Of a DNA stretch of 64,000 nt, positions 47,712-55,344 are shown in pieces. The notes under the pieces were generated by a model that saw only the letters and a program-made list of their open reading frames with translations, did not search any database and was not told the DNA's origin. Both the position numbers and the translations under genes were made by a program. This DNA is from an uncultured Prevotellaceae bacterium (GTDB lineage: Bacteria; Bacteroidota; Bacteroidia; Bacteroidales; Muribaculaceae), in assembly GCA_905207705.1 (NCBI GenBank), contig CAJLMA010000003.1, positions 1 through 64,000 on the forward strand, written 5' to 3'. Every line of letters starts with the position of its first letter. The first letter of the stretch is position 1.

Positions 47712-48506
47712 ATGGTAGATTTTTCACTAAAAAACAAAATCGCGCTCGTAACCGGCGCATCCCACGGCATAGGATTTGCCATTGCCGAAGCATACGTTAA
47801 CGCAGGGGCAACAGTAGTGTTCAACAGCAGCAATCCGACTTCACTCGAACGTGGATTGAAGGCTTACAAGGAAAAAGGGCTCGAAGTGCGCGGATACGTT
47901 TGCGACGTAACGAAAGAAGACCAAGTTGCACAATTGGTTGCAACCATCGAAAAAGAAATAGGCACTATAGACATCCTTGTCAATAACGCCGGAATAATCA
48001 AGCGCATCCCGATGTGCGACATGTCGGTAAACGAATTCAGCCAAGTCATCGATGTAGACCTCGTGGCTCCGTTCATCATGGCAAAAGCTGTCATTCCGGG
48101 AATGATAAAGAAGGGTCATGGCAAAATCATCAATGTCTGCTCGATGATGAGCGAACTCGGTAGGGAAACCGTGTCGGCTTACGCTGCCGCAAAGGGAGGT
48201 CTGAAAATGCTTACCCGCAACATCGCATCTGAATTTGGCGAATACAACATCCAATGCAACGGAATAGGCCCGGGCTATATTGCGACATCGCAAACCGCTC
48301 CGTTGCGCGAATTGCAACCCGACGGAAGCCGCCATCCATTTGACGCATTCATCATCTCAAAGACTCCGGCTGCAAGATGGGGAACTCCCGAAGACCTTAT
48401 GGGTCCGGCAATCTTCTTGGCATCAGACGCTTCTGATTTCATTAACGGACACATCCTGTATGTTGACGGCGGAATACTTGCATACATCGGCAAGCAACCG
48501 AAATGA
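47712..48506 (+). CDS. kduD: KduD, 2-dehydro-3-deoxy-D-gluconate 5-dehydrogenase
   Basis: 264 residues; a cytoplasmic short-chain dehydrogenase. The NAD-binding TGASHGIG is near residue 15, with NNAG, and Ser/Tyr/Lys of SAYAAAK as the catalytic set. It reduces 3-deoxy-D-glycero-2,5-hexodiulosonate to 2-keto-3-deoxygluconate with NADH. The start MVDFSLKNKIALVTG fits the family; an upstream ATG at 47682 was rejected. It is the first gene of a six-gene operon. No exact -7 box was found upstream. Confidence 0.93.
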   Translation: MVDFSLKNKIALVTGASHGIGFAIAEAYVNAGATVVFNSSNPTSLERGLKAYKEKGLEVRGYVCDVTKEDQVAQLVATIEKEIGTIDILVNNAGIIKRIPMCDMSVNEFSQVIDVDLVAPFIMAKAVIPGMIKKGHGKIINVCSMMSELGRETVSAYAAAKGGLKMLTRNIASEFGEYNIQCNGIGPGYIATSQTAPLRELQPDGSRHPFDAFIISKTPAARWGTPEDLMGPAIFLASDASDFINGHILYVDGGILAYIGKQPK

Positions 48507-48535
48507 AACATTTTTAACATACGGACCAGTCAAGT

Positions 48536-49768
48536 ATGAAACACATTATAAATTTGGGAACCATCCTGCTGTGCGGCATCGTCATGGCAGGATGCAACCC
48601 TCAAAATGAAAAGCTCGTCACAATAAGCAATCCGTCGTCATTCGACCGTAACGGAGAAATGGTCGAAATTCCATTGTCGCAATTGCAAGGCATTGACTTT
48701 GCCAACACAGTGATTGTAAACCAATCAACGCAAGAAGAGGTGCCTTTCCAAGTAACCTATGACGACATGCTCATATTCCAAGCATCAGTAAAAGCCGGAA
48801 GCTCAACCGAATATGCGCTGACACACGGTACTCCGGCACCGGTCGACACCGTGTCTTGCGGAAAACAATATCCCGAGCGCGTAGATGACATAGCATGGGA
48901 AAATGACAAATCGGCATACCGCGCTTACGGACCGGCTCTTCAAGCAAGGGGAGAAAAAGCCTATGGATATGACATCATGACCAAAAGTGTGCCTTATCCG
49001 GTAATTGAAGAACGGTATCGCATGTTCCTCGACCCTGAATTAAACGCAAAGGTAGCCGAATTGCGCAGCAAAGGCAGAAATGCCGAAGCCGATAGTCTGT
49101 ACAATTCATTCACCTACCATGTCGACCATGGAAACGGAATGGACTGCTACAGCGTTGGAGAAACACTTGGAGGAGGCACGGCCGCATTGATGACAGCCGA
49201 TTCCACAATAGTCTACCCTTATTGCTACAAAGAATACCGCATACTCGACAATGGGCCTCTGCGCTTCTCAATGGAATTGAAATTCAACCCGTTGACAATT
49301 GCCGGGAATGATTCTGTCGTAGAAACACGCATCATTTCCCTCGACAAAGGCTCATACTTGAACCGTACTCGAATCAATTATGCCGGACTTCAATCAGCAA
49401 CTCCTGTCGCAGTGGGCATAGCCTTGCACGAGCAGAATCCTGAAGGCTTTGCGTTTGACGGTGCGGCCGGCTATATAGCCTATGCCGACTCTACCGACAA
49501 TACAAAAAACAACAACGGGATTATATATGTAGGTGCGGCATTCCCCGAGAAATTGACGAGTGCAGGCGTAAAATGGTTTGACAAAGAGCGTTCAAGTGCG
49601 CTCGGTCATGTCCTTGCTACAAGCGATTATACCCCCGGAAGCACATTTACCTATTATTGGGGTAGCGGATGGAGCAAAGGTGGCATAAATTCGTCGGACG
49701 AATGGAATGCGTACCTCAAACAATTCAGCGAGGCACTGAGACAGCCTCTGGAAATAAAAATCAAATAA
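48536..49768 (+). CDS. DUF4861 lipoprotein
   Basis: 410 residues with a lipoprotein signal ending VMAGC (Cys20). The sequence matches what I know as DUF4861: a beta-rich N-terminal part (ITISNPSSFDRNGEMVEIP), DIAWENDKSAYRAYGPAL, and a C-terminal beta-sandwich ending YYWGSGWSKGG. Such proteins accompany uronate-degradation genes in Bacteroidetes; their activity is unclear to me, and a lyase- or mutarotase-like role is possible. It would face the periplasm or cell surface. It sits 29 bp after kduD and 7 bp before the permease gene. Confidence 0.75.
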   Translation: MKHIINLGTILLCGIVMAGCNPQNEKLVTISNPSSFDRNGEMVEIPLSQLQGIDFANTVIVNQSTQEEVPFQVTYDDMLIFQASVKAGSSTEYALTHGTPAPVDTVSCGKQYPERVDDIAWENDKSAYRAYGPALQARGEKAYGYDIMTKSVPYPVIEERYRMFLDPELNAKVAELRSKGRNAEADSLYNSFTYHVDHGNGMDCYSVGETLGGGTAALMTADSTIVYPYCYKEYRILDNGPLRFSMELKFNPLTIAGNDSVVETRIISLDKGSYLNRTRINYAGLQSATPVAVGIALHEQNPEGFAFDGAAGYIAYADSTDNTKNNNGIIYVGAAFPEKLTSAGVKWFDKERSSALGHVLATSDYTPGSTFTYYWGSGWSKGGINSSDEWNAYLKQFSEALRQPLEIKIK

Positions 49769-49775
49769 CTATCAC

Positions 49776-51152
49776 ATGGAAAAAATATTCAACTACATAT
49801 TAGGCCTTGGCGCTCCTGTGATGATGCCTATAATCTTCACCATATTAGGTATCTGCATCAAGGTAAAGCCAGGGAAAGCCGTAAAAAGCGGCTTGCTCAT
49901 CGGTGTGGGATTCGTAGGGTTGTCGATTGTGACTTCGCTGCTCACAACGGCTCTCGGCCCGGCACTTAAGGAAGTTGTGAAAATCTACGACTTGCAGCTT
50001 GCCGTGTTCGACATGGGCTGGCCGGCTGCGGCAAGTATAGCCTACAACACATCGGTAGGAGCATTTGTAATTCCTGTGTGCCTCGGCGTTAACCTGCTGA
50101 TGCTCATAACGCGCACCACACGCACGGTGAACATCGATTTGTGGAACTATTGGCACTTCGCTTTTATTGGCGCCATTGTATATTTTGTCACCGAGAGCCT
50201 GTTATGGGGATTCTTTGCAGCAATCATCTGCTACATCCTCACATTGATTATTGCCGACCTCACTGCCAAGAAATTCCAGTCTTTCTACGAAAAAATGGAC
50301 GGCATTTCCATCCCGCAACCTTTCTGCGCCGGCATGGTACCGTTTGCAATAGCAATAAACAAATTCCTTGACAAAATTCCGGGAGTCAACAAGATTAACA
50401 TCGACGCCGAAGGCATGAAAAAACGCTTCGGCCTGCTTGGCGAGCCATTGTTCCTCGGCGTCATAGTAGGCTGTGCAGTAGGCGCATTCGCACGCTACGA
50501 CTTGCCTAAAGTATTGATGCTCGGCATTCAAATGGGAGCTGTGATGGAACTCATTCCACGCATCACAGGCTTGTTTATCGAAGGTCTTATGCCTATATCA
50601 GACGCGACAAGGCAACTCATCGCACGCAAATTCAAGAACTCAGAGGGTCTTAACATCGGCATGAGCCCGGCACTTGTCATTGGCCACCCGGCAACGCTCG
50701 TCGTTTCATTGCTCCTCATTCCGGTCATCATCCTGCTGGCCGTAGTACTCCCGGGCAACGAATTCCTGCCACTTGCATCGCTTGCAGGAATGTTCTACTT
50801 GTTCCCTCTTGTATTGCCTATCACAAAAGGTAATGTTTTCAAAACATTCGTAATCGGGCTCGTAATGCTCGTCATCGGCGTGTACTTCGTCACCAACCTT
50901 GCTCCGGCATTCACACTTGCCGCACAAGACGTATATGCACAGACGCAAGATGCCGCAGTAAAGATTCCCGAAGGATTCCACAGCGCGGCAGCACTCGACT
51001 TTGCCTCAAGCCCGTTCTCGTGGATTATCTATCACATGACCGTATCGCTCAAGTACATAGGCATCGCCGCCCTTGTATTCTTTACCGGTGCCATGATGTG
51101 GATAAACCACCGTAAAATTGTAAAAACAAAAAGTAATAACAGTTTAAAATAA
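49776..51152 (+). CDS. Orphan galactitol-type PTS permease, EIIC component
   Basis: 458 residues with about ten to twelve membrane segments. The first segment, ILGLGAPVMMPIIFTILGICIKVKPGKAVKSGLLIGVGFVGLSIV, and the later MPISDATRQLIARKF and GMSPALVIGHPATLV resemble GatC, the membrane part of galactitol phosphotransferase systems. No EIIA, EIIB, HPr or enzyme I gene lies in the window, and most Bacteroidales lack a full PTS. Its place between KduD/DUF4861 and KduI suggests it carries a uronate-derived diketo acid, without phosphorylation. The substrate is inferred only. Confidence 0.85.
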   Translation: MEKIFNYILGLGAPVMMPIIFTILGICIKVKPGKAVKSGLLIGVGFVGLSIVTSLLTTALGPALKEVVKIYDLQLAVFDMGWPAAASIAYNTSVGAFVIPVCLGVNLLMLITRTTRTVNIDLWNYWHFAFIGAIVYFVTESLLWGFFAAIICYILTLIIADLTAKKFQSFYEKMDGISIPQPFCAGMVPFAIAINKFLDKIPGVNKINIDAEGMKKRFGLLGEPLFLGVIVGCAVGAFARYDLPKVLMLGIQMGAVMELIPRITGLFIEGLMPISDATRQLIARKFKNSEGLNIGMSPALVIGHPATLVVSLLLIPVIILLAVVLPGNEFLPLASLAGMFYLFPLVLPITKGNVFKTFVIGLVMLVIGVYFVTNLAPAFTLAAQDVYAQTQDAAVKIPEGFHSAAALDFASSPFSWIIYHMTVSLKYIGIAALVFFTGAMMWINHRKIVKTKSNNSLK

Positions 51153-51166
51153 ATTCAATACACGAC

Positions 51167-52087
51167 ATGAAACATCTTGTTCTTTCATTGGTGCTTGCCA
51201 CATCTTCTATTGCGGCTATGGCACAAGTAAACTACACGATTCAAACTGCATGCCACCCTCAGGACGTCAAAACCTACGACACCGAACGCCTGCGCAGCAG
51301 CTTCATGATGGAAAAAGTAATGGCTCCCGATGAAATCAACCTCACTTATTCATTGTATGACCGTTTCATCTTCGGTGGAGCAATGCCAGTGGCAAAGGAA
51401 TTGAGCCTCGACACAATCGACCCGCTGAAGGCTCCTTACTTCCTTTACAATCGTGAACTCGGCGTTATCAACGTTGGTGGCGATGGAATTGTAACTGTTG
51501 ACGGCAAGGAATATGAATTGCATTTCAAAGAAGCTCTTTATGTGGGACGCGGCAACGAAAAAGTGACATTCCGCAGCAAAGATGCAGCTAATCCCGCAAA
51601 ATTCTACATCAACTCGGCCACCGCACACAAGGCCTACAAGACCCAGCTCATCACAATCGACGGCCGCAAGGGTTCTTTGAAAGCCAACTCGATGGCTGCC
51701 GGGACAATGGAAGAGAGCAACGACCGTGTAATCAACCAGCTTATTGTCAACAATGTGCTTGAAGAAGGTCCTTGCCAATTGCAAATGGGTCTCACAGAGC
51801 TTAAACCGGGCAGCGTATGGAACACAATGCCGGCCCACACCCACACTCGCCGCATGGAAGCTTATTTCTACTTCAACCTCGAAGGCAACAACATGGTGTG
51901 CCACTTGATGGGCGAGCCCGATCAAGAACGCCTCGTTTGGATGAGAAACGAACAAGCCATCATGTCGCCCGAATGGTCTATACATGCAGGTGCAGGAACA
52001 AGCAACTACATGTTCATCTGGGGTATGGCAGGTGAAAACCTCGACTACGGAGACCAAGACAAAGTTGATTTTAAAGTAATGAAATAA
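51167..52087 (+). CDS. kduI: KduI, 5-dehydro-4-deoxy-D-glucuronate isomerase, with signal peptide
   Basis: 306 residues. Residues from about 21 align with the whole of classical KduI (DTERLRSSFMMEKVMAPDE, RELGVINVGG, LYVGRG, QMGLTELKPGSVWNTMPAHTHTRRMEAYFYFN, EWSIHAGAG, FIWGMAGENL). The metal-binding His, His and Glu of PAHTHTRRME and the later His are kept. In front stands an extra 20-residue segment, MKHLVLSLVLATSSIAAMAQ, with the shape of a Sec signal and an AMA cleavage site. Classical KduI is cytoplasmic. It isomerises 5-keto-4-deoxyuronate to the 2,5-diketo acid used by KduD; here this probably occurs in the periplasm. Confidence 0.93.
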   Translation: MKHLVLSLVLATSSIAAMAQVNYTIQTACHPQDVKTYDTERLRSSFMMEKVMAPDEINLTYSLYDRFIFGGAMPVAKELSLDTIDPLKAPYFLYNRELGVINVGGDGIVTVDGKEYELHFKEALYVGRGNEKVTFRSKDAANPAKFYINSATAHKAYKTQLITIDGRKGSLKANSMAAGTMEESNDRVINQLIVNNVLEEGPCQLQMGLTELKPGSVWNTMPAHTHTRRMEAYFYFNLEGNNMVCHLMGEPDQERLVWMRNEQAIMSPEWSIHAGAGTSNYMFIWGMAGENLDYGDQDKVDFKVMK

Positions 52088-52110
52088 CCAGATTCCTAAT
52101 ATTTGAACAA

Positions 52111-53133
52111 ATGGGAAAAATCGTGACTCTCGGTGAAATAATGTTGCGCCTTTCAACTCCGGGCAACACTCGTTTCGTTCAAACCGACACTTTCGACATA
52201 AACTACGGCGGAGGAGAAGCCAACGTTGCTGTAAGCTGTGCCAATTACGGGCATGACGCTTATTTCGTAACCAAATTACCCGAAAACGAAATAGGCCAAG
52301 CGGCCGTCAACGCACTTCGCCGATATGGAGTAAACACTTGCCACATCGCGCGTGGAGGAAACCGCATAGGTATATATTACCTTGAATCGGGAGCTGCAAT
52401 GCGCCCGAGCAAGGTCATCTACGACCGTGCCAATTCGGCAATCGCCGAAGCGACTCCTGCAGATTTCGACTTCGACAAAATATTTGAAGGTGCCGATTGG
52501 TTCCATTGGTCTGGAATAACTCCTGCAATCTCCGACAAAGCAGCCGAATTGGTAAAAATCGCCTGCGAGGCAGCCAAAAGGCACGGCGTGACAGTTTCGG
52601 TAGACCTGAATTTCCGAAAGAAATTGTGGACTTCGGAAAAGGCCCAATCAATCATGAAGCCGCTCATGCAATACGTGGACGTGTGCATAGGCAATGAAGA
52701 AGATGCTGAGTTGTGCCTCGGATTCAAACCATCGGCCAACGCCGAAGCAGGACAGACCGATGCCGAAGGCTACAAGGGAATCTTCCGTGAAATGGCCGAA
52801 ACTTTCGGATTTAAATATGTAATTTCCACCCTCAGGGAATCAATATCGGCTTCGCACAACGGCTGGAAAGGATTGATTTACAATGGTAAGGATTTCTATA
52901 CATCCCATCACTACGATATCTTCCCTATTATCGACCGTGTGGGTGGCGGCGACTCCTTTGCAGGTGGCATAATCCACGGCTTGCTCACAAAGCCTACACA
53001 GGAAGAAGCTCTTGAATTTGCCATTGCGGCTTCGGCATTGAAACACACCATCAATGGCGACTTCAATCTCGTATCGGCAGCCGAAGTAGAAGCTGTAGCC
53101 GGAGGAAACACCTCGGGCAGGGTTCAACGTTAA
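52111..53133 (+). CDS. kdgK: KdgK, 2-keto-3-deoxygluconate kinase
   Basis: 340 residues, a cytoplasmic PfkB-type sugar kinase. The N-terminal substrate segment IVTLGEIMLRLSTPG and GGGEANVAVSCANYG are typical, and GGGDSFAGG carries the catalytic base Asp281. It phosphorylates 2-keto-3-deoxygluconate with ATP to the 6-phosphate, the substrate of KdgA encoded 53 bp downstream. Confidence 0.94.
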   Translation: MGKIVTLGEIMLRLSTPGNTRFVQTDTFDINYGGGEANVAVSCANYGHDAYFVTKLPENEIGQAAVNALRRYGVNTCHIARGGNRIGIYYLESGAAMRPSKVIYDRANSAIAEATPADFDFDKIFEGADWFHWSGITPAISDKAAELVKIACEAAKRHGVTVSVDLNFRKKLWTSEKAQSIMKPLMQYVDVCIGNEEDAELCLGFKPSANAEAGQTDAEGYKGIFREMAETFGFKYVISTLRESISASHNGWKGLIYNGKDFYTSHHYDIFPIIDRVGGGDSFAGGIIHGLLTKPTQEEALEFAIAASALKHTINGDFNLVSAAEVEAVAGGNTSGRVQR

Positions 53134-53186
53134 TCTCGCCCAAGGGTTATTTTTCATAAAAAACAAATTAAAAGCTCATTTCAAAA

Positions 53187-53849
53187 ATGGCCAAATTTGA
53201 TCAATTAGCTGTATTCAAGCAAATAGAGAGCACTCGCATGGTGCCAGTGTTCTACAATGCCGATGTAAACATTGCAAAATCGGTCATCCGTGCTTGCTAC
53301 GAAGGAGGCGTCCGTGTATTTGAATTCACCAATCGCGGCGACTTCGCCCTGGATGTTTTTGCCGAAGTTATCAAGTTTGCGGCAAAAGAATGCCCTGAAA
53401 TGATAATCGGTGCCGGCACAATCATTGATGCACCCTCGGCTGTAATGTTCATGCAATCTGGAGCAAACTTCATTGTAGGACCAATGTTCAATCCAGAGAT
53501 TGCCAAGGTTTGCAACCGTCGCAATGTTCCTTACATCCCAGGTTGCGGAACTGTATCGGAAGTAGGAGATGCCCAAGAAGTAGGTTGCTGGATGTGTAAA
53601 GTGTTCCCGGGCGACGTTTATGGTCCAAAATTGATAAAAGGGATGTTGGCTCCGATGCCGTGGTCAAAGCTCATGATCACAGGTGGAGTTGAACCTACCG
53701 AAGAAAATCTGTCGGCTTGGATGAAAGCCGGAGCATATTGCGTAGGAATGGGTTCAAAATTATTCCCTAAGGAAGTTATTGCCAATGGCGACTGGAATTA
53801 CATCACCGAGAAAGCTCGTGAATGTATAGCCATTCTCAATCACAAATGA
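53187..53849 (+). CDS. kdgA: KdgA, KDPG aldolase
   Basis: 220 residues, a class I aldolase barrel. Lys138 in CKVFPGD is the Schiff-base residue, and FEFTNRG (about 50) carries the catalytic Glu. It splits 2-keto-3-deoxy-6-phosphogluconate to pyruvate and glyceraldehyde-3-phosphate, ending the pathway. It is the last gene of the operon and is followed by a strong terminator. Confidence 0.94.
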   Translation: MAKFDQLAVFKQIESTRMVPVFYNADVNIAKSVIRACYEGGVRVFEFTNRGDFALDVFAEVIKFAAKECPEMIIGAGTIIDAPSAVMFMQSGANFIVGPMFNPEIAKVCNRRNVPYIPGCGTVSEVGDAQEVGCWMCKVFPGDVYGPKLIKGMLAPMPWSKLMITGGVEPTEENLSAWMKAGAYCVGMGSKLFPKEVIANGDWNYITEKARECIAILNHK

Positions 53850-53885
53850 TGACATAACCGTCACAAATAATACTTCATACTCCTG

Positions 53886-53920
53886 ACGAGACAGTCTCAA
53901 TCGAGGCTGTCTCGTTTTTT
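53886..53920 (+). terminator. Terminator of the kduD-kdgA operon
   Basis: A 13-bp stem with one T-G wobble (53886-53898 with 53903-53915) and loop AATC is followed by a T-run. Confidence 0.93.
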
Positions 53921-54060
53921 TACTGTTTACACTCTAAATTAAAACTCATGCGGCATCACAGCAAATGCAACCCATATCTTCACCGAGGCACAATTTTATC
54001 GCGTTTAACAGTATCATCAGTCATCAGTAAGATTTAATTATCACTTACAATATAAGCAAA

Positions 54061-54089
54061 GAAAGGCGAGCTTCCACGGCTCACCTTTC
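54061..54089 (-). terminator. Hairpin after the GH16 gene
   Basis: An 11-bp stem with one C-A mismatch (54061-54071 with 54079-54089). The minus-strand T-run is weak. Confidence 0.5.
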
Positions 54090-54163
54090 TCTTCCTTTTG
54101 CATAAAAAACACTGTTAGAAAAATTACACTCTTATAGCACCATAATTTCTTCTACTTAACACA

Positions 54164-55021
54164 TTATTTCTGTTGATAAACCCTAACGTAATCAATTTCA
54201 TATTTCATGGGAAAACAATCCCAATCCACTGTCCCGCCATTATCACCGCCTATGGCAAGGTTAAGCAGCAAGTACATCGGTTTCTTAAACGGATTGGTGT
54301 AGTTGCCTATTTTCCCGTTATTTGTTTCCGATAGCAATATTTCATTTATTAATTCATCATCAAGATATATCCTTATTGCTTCCTCATCCCAATCCATGCG
54401 CCAGATATGGAATTGCTCGGCCCACATGGAATCCTTTTCCAGGAAATGCGAGAATGGGACTCTTGCCCCATCCCACACGGCATCAAAAGGTCGATCATTT
54501 CCCCATGCCGCATTGGCAAGAATATGAGGAACCCCCTTTACACGATAATACTCCATTACATCTATTTCACCGCATGACGGCCAAGGCATTCCAGAACCAA
54601 GCAACCAAATCGCAGGCCATGCGCCTCCGCCAACCGGGATACGGGCTTTCACTTCAAAGCGGCCATACAAGAACTCCTTTGTCCCACTGGTCGTGATGGA
54701 TGCCGACGTACATTCCACATTCTTGCGAGATTTTCTCCAATCCTTAGAACCTTCTTCATACAAAGGATTCGGGTAATTGGTCGGTAGCGCCTCAATGACA
54801 AGCAGGCCATTCTTGCAATAAGCATTCTCGGCTTGATACCATTGCAATTCATGATTGCGTGCATATCCGTTCTCGGCACTCCACACTGTGCTGTCAGGCG
54901 CACCGTCAGTTTCAAACTCGTCACTCCACACGAGCGACCACTCCTTCTCTTCGGCGTCAACCACACCAAAGTTCAATGCCCCGATAATGGCAGTTGCAAG
55001 AAAAAAAGATGAAAGCCTCAT
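54164..55021 (-). CDS. Secreted GH16 endo-beta-1,3-galactanase or laminarinase
   Basis: 285 residues with a signal peptide (1-23) and a single beta-jelly-roll catalytic domain. The GH16_3-type active site GEIDVMEYY gives Glu152 (nucleophile), Asp154 and Glu157 (acid/base). WSDEFETDGAPDSTVWSAE, the WPAIWLLG segment and the end YEIDYVRVYQ are typical. Members cut beta-1,3-glucans or the beta-1,3-galactan backbone of arabinogalactan; the neighbouring GH43_24, GH35 and GH51 favour the latter. It is divergent from those genes and has its own -7 box. Confidence 0.88.
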   Translation of the reverse strand: MRLSSFFLATAIIGALNFGVVDAEEKEWSLVWSDEFETDGAPDSTVWSAENGYARNHELQWYQAENAYCKNGLLVIEALPTNYPNPLYEEGSKDWRKSRKNVECTSASITTSGTKEFLYGRFEVKARIPVGGGAWPAIWLLGSGMPWPSCGEIDVMEYYRVKGVPHILANAAWGNDRPFDAVWDGARVPFSHFLEKDSMWAEQFHIWRMDWDEEAIRIYLDDELINEILLSETNNGKIGNYTNPFKKPMYLLLNLAIGGDNGGTVDWDCFPMKYEIDYVRVYQQK

Positions 55022-55048
55022 AAATCCATAAGTATTTTATTTTACATT

Positions 55049-55056
55049 CAAAATTA
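55049..55056 (-). promoter_or_regulatory. GH16 gene -7 box
   Basis: The minus strand reads TAATTTTG, an exact TAnnTTTG match 28 bases before the ATG. Confidence 0.45.
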
Positions 55057-55314
55057 TAATATACGTCGATAATATATGCTGAATATGATTTCATTTTCGC
55101 ATGTGTTGACAGGCAAGCATGGCTCCTTATATCCCATTTATGGCAAATTATATTCCACTATCACATACATACCTATTATTCAACACATTATACACACAGG
55201 TCGTAACGAGAAAAATAGTCGCTACTTTTGTAAAAAAAAGCGAAACGATTATATATTTTTACAATTTCATCATTTTTGAATCGAATTGACACGTTAAATT
55301 ATCAGTATTTTCAT

Positions 55315-55322
55315 TAGCTTTG
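55315..55322 (+). promoter_or_regulatory. -7 box of the GH43-GH35 gene
   Basis: TAGCTTTG, an exact match, 23 to 32 bases before the two possible start codons. The -33 box is poor (CGTT at 19 bp). Confidence 0.45.
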
Positions 55323-55344
55323 TTCAAAATCATTTTTAACCTTT

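Larger units (their letters stand above)
53850..54163. other. Intergenic region, 314 bp
   Basis: It contains the terminator of the Kdu/Kdg operon (53886-53920) and a hairpin serving the GH16 gene (54061-54089). Nothing else was recognised between them. Confidence 0.6.
55022..55344. other. Divergent promoter region, 323 bp
   Basis: AT-rich region between GH16 (minus) and GH43-GH35 (plus). It holds -7 boxes for both (55049-55056 and 55315-55322) and a further TACTTTTG at 55223-55230 on the plus strand. The 14-bp site of the other promoters was not found. Confidence 0.5.
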
